NCBI GenBank assembly: GCA_017455585.1
Contig: JAFSZU010000107.1
Coordinates: 1-33,393 of the forward strand
Reading direction: 5' to 3'
Length of the DNA: 33,393 bases
DNA from: Bacteroidaceae bacterium
Lineage (GTDB): Bacteria > Bacteroidota > Bacteroidia > Bacteroidales > Bacteroidaceae
The stretch's first letter is position 1, and the number at the start of each line of letters is the position of its first letter. Shown one piece after another: positions 32,427 through 33,393 of the stretch. The translations under genes and the position numbers were made by a program. The notes under the pieces are model-generated. The model ran no database searches, was not told the origin of the DNA, and saw nothing but the letters and a program-made list of their open reading frames with translations.

Positions 32427-32598
32427 GGTGGGGCAGGCTTTGGGTATGTGCGGCCGAATGCCGGAATAGAGGGCGGAAAAGGGTGCCGCAGACAGCTTTT
32501 GACTCAAATCTTTGGCCGAATCGAATGGTTTTTGTATCTTTCCTCTAAAGAAAACTTAAATTCTTTATCGGACTGGCTTATATTTCGTGTTTTTTATC

Positions 32599-32606
32599 TA
32601 TATTTG
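32599..32606 (+). promoter_or_regulatory. -7 box (TATATTTG) upstream of the DUF2027 gene
   Basis: TATATTTG is a perfect TAnnTTTG match 40 bp before the start codon. No good TTTG lies 19-21 bp upstream. The 220-bp intergenic region 32427-32646 shows nothing else that I can support, and no clear terminator for the fusion gene. Confidence 0.55.
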
Positions 32607-32646
32607 TACCCAAATTGCGGTGAAGAGCCGATAAAGGATTACGACC

Positions 32647-33393
32647 ATGCAAATAGGTGAAAAAGTAAGATTCCTGAACGAGACCGGCGGTGGTGTCATT
32701 GCCGGTTTCCAGGGAAAGGATATTGTGCTCGTGAGAGACGAGGACGGTTTTGATATACCCATGCTGCGTTCGCAGGTAGTGGTGGTAGAGACCAATGCGA
32801 ACAATTTCGTGAGGAAACAGGCCAAGCAGGCCTTACAGAACCTGCAGCCCCTACAGCTCCAGCAGCCCCAGCAGTCCCACCCCCTGCAGCCCCAGGAGCG
32901 CAAGGGCGGCGACCTGCTGAACGTGTGCCTGGCCTTTGTGCCCGAGGACGCGCGCGAGCTGTCCAACACCCGTTTCGGAGCTTATCTTATCAATGACAGC
33001 AACTACTATGTGAGTGCCGTCGTGGCCAACAACGAGGGGGCGGCGTGGCACATGCGCTGGCAGGGCACGCTGGCACCCAATACGAAGCAGCTCACAGAGA
33101 CATTTGACCGTTCCATATTGAATGATCTGGAGCGCATCGGCGTACAGCTCATTGCATGGAAACAGGACAAGCCTTATATGCTGAAACCCGCCGTGGGAGT
33201 GGAGCTGCGGCTGGACACCGTCAAGTTCTACAAGTTGCATGTCTTCCAGCCGTCGCCCTTCTTCCGTGAGGCGGCACTCATCTATGACATCGTGCGGGAC
33301 GACCGCCCCATCCGCCAGGTGTTTGTCCAGGCAGAAGAGGTGCTGGACGCAATGCGCGGAGGAAACTACGCAGAAGAGACCCGCGGGGTGGCC
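32647..33393 (+). CDS. DUF2027 / Smr-type protein, 5' part (runs off window)
   Basis: 249 codons from ATG 32647 with no stop before the window edge. The N-terminus MQIGEKVRFLNETGGGVIAGF, followed by KDIVLVRDEDGFDIPMLRSQVVVVE, is the N-terminal beta domain of DUF2027 proteins. These usually continue into a C-terminal Smr (MutS2-like) domain that would lie beyond the window. A Gln/Pro-rich linker (LQNLQPLQLQQPQQ, residues ~61-78) separates it from a second domain (LLNVCLAFVPEDARELSNTRFGAYLINDSNYYVS ... VKFYKLHVFQPSPFF). It is cytoplasmic, and its role is unknown; the Smr domain in relatives suggests nucleic-acid binding or nicking. Confidence 0.88.
   Translation, partial: MQIGEKVRFLNETGGGVIAGFQGKDIVLVRDEDGFDIPMLRSQVVVVETNANNFVRKQAKQALQNLQPLQLQQPQQSHPLQPQERKGGDLLNVCLAFVPEDARELSNTRFGAYLINDSNYYVSAVVANNEGAAWHMRWQGTLAPNTKQLTETFDRSILNDLERIGVQLIAWKQDKPYMLKPAVGVELRLDTVKFYKLHVFQPSPFFREAALIYDIVRDDRPIRQVFVQAEEVLDAMRGGNYAEETRGVA

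Noticed and set aside
30990..32507. Long open frame antisense to the GH97 part of the fusion gene (about 500 codons)
   Set aside because: It overlaps fully with conserved GH97 motifs on the other strand and shows no family features of its own.

Overview
The window looks like a chromosomal segment of a Bacteroidales bacterium, most likely a fibre-degrading Prevotella-type organism of gut or rumen. Five lines of evidence support this. Upstream regions carry TAnnTTTG -7 boxes typical of Bacteroidota. Two secreted enzymes end in Por/type IX-like C-terminal sorting motifs. There are several TlpA-like thioredoxin lipoprotein or periplasmic proteins. There are AAA/DUF4143, DUF4230 and DUF2027 proteins. 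The glycoside hydrolases belong to families expanded in this group (GH97, GH98, GH43). No rRNA, tRNA, CRISPR array, transposase or phage gene was seen.

Layout. (1) 1-7365, all minus strand: a truncated clostripain-family lipoprotein, three TlpA-like thiol-disulfide proteins, an AAA/DUF4143 ATPase, and an orphan signal-peptide remnant of a fourth TlpA-like gene. Four of these 5' ends share nearly the same signal-peptide coding segment. (2) 7600-8220, plus strand: a compact toxin-antitoxin pair with a RelE/ParE-type toxin. (3) 8313-10661, minus strand: an overlapping ECF sigma factor / single-pass anti-sigma-like protein / secreted unknown protein operon, with a terminator at 8249-8281 and a good promoter at 10835-10866. 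(4) 10907-11283: a winged-helix-like gene fragment, then a 59-residue peptide gene with a Gly run and an acidic Trp-rich tail. (5) 11287-25140, minus strand: a hemicellulose (probably xylan) degradation cluster. Read 5' to 3' it is: GPH-type sugar:cation symporter, cytoplasmic GH43, secreted GH5-GH43 bimodular enzyme, GH97, secreted multidomain GH98, SGNH sialate O-acetylesterase-like enzyme. SusC/SusD genes are not present in the window. (6) 25294-28429, plus strand: leuA-leuC with a good promoter but no leuD behind leuC. (7) 28530-33393, plus strand: a DUF4230 protein, a secreted fusion of a HExxH gluzincin-like domain with a GH97 domain, and the 5' part of a DUF2027 (Smr-type) gene that runs off the edge.

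How the genes work together. The GH98, GH5-GH43, esterase and GH97 products carry signal peptides and would cut and deacetylate a branched hemicellulose outside the cytoplasm. The symporter would import the oligosaccharides, and the signal-less GH43 would finish them inside. The transporter/GH43 pair resembles the xynD/xynB arrangement of the Prevotella bryantii xylanase cluster.

The most unusual theme is short repetitive DNA that lies between genes and also inside reading frames. Examples are a four-copy 27-bp tandem repeat plus a palindrome in leuC, a similar palindrome in the GH98 linker, GTTGAAA-type tracts in the esterase signal peptide and the GH98 C-terminus, a G/C-run element in the anti-sigma gene, and a roughly 34-bp element found both inside a TlpA signal-peptide region and inside an intergenic inverted-repeat element. 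The second standout is the HExxH-GH97 fusion.
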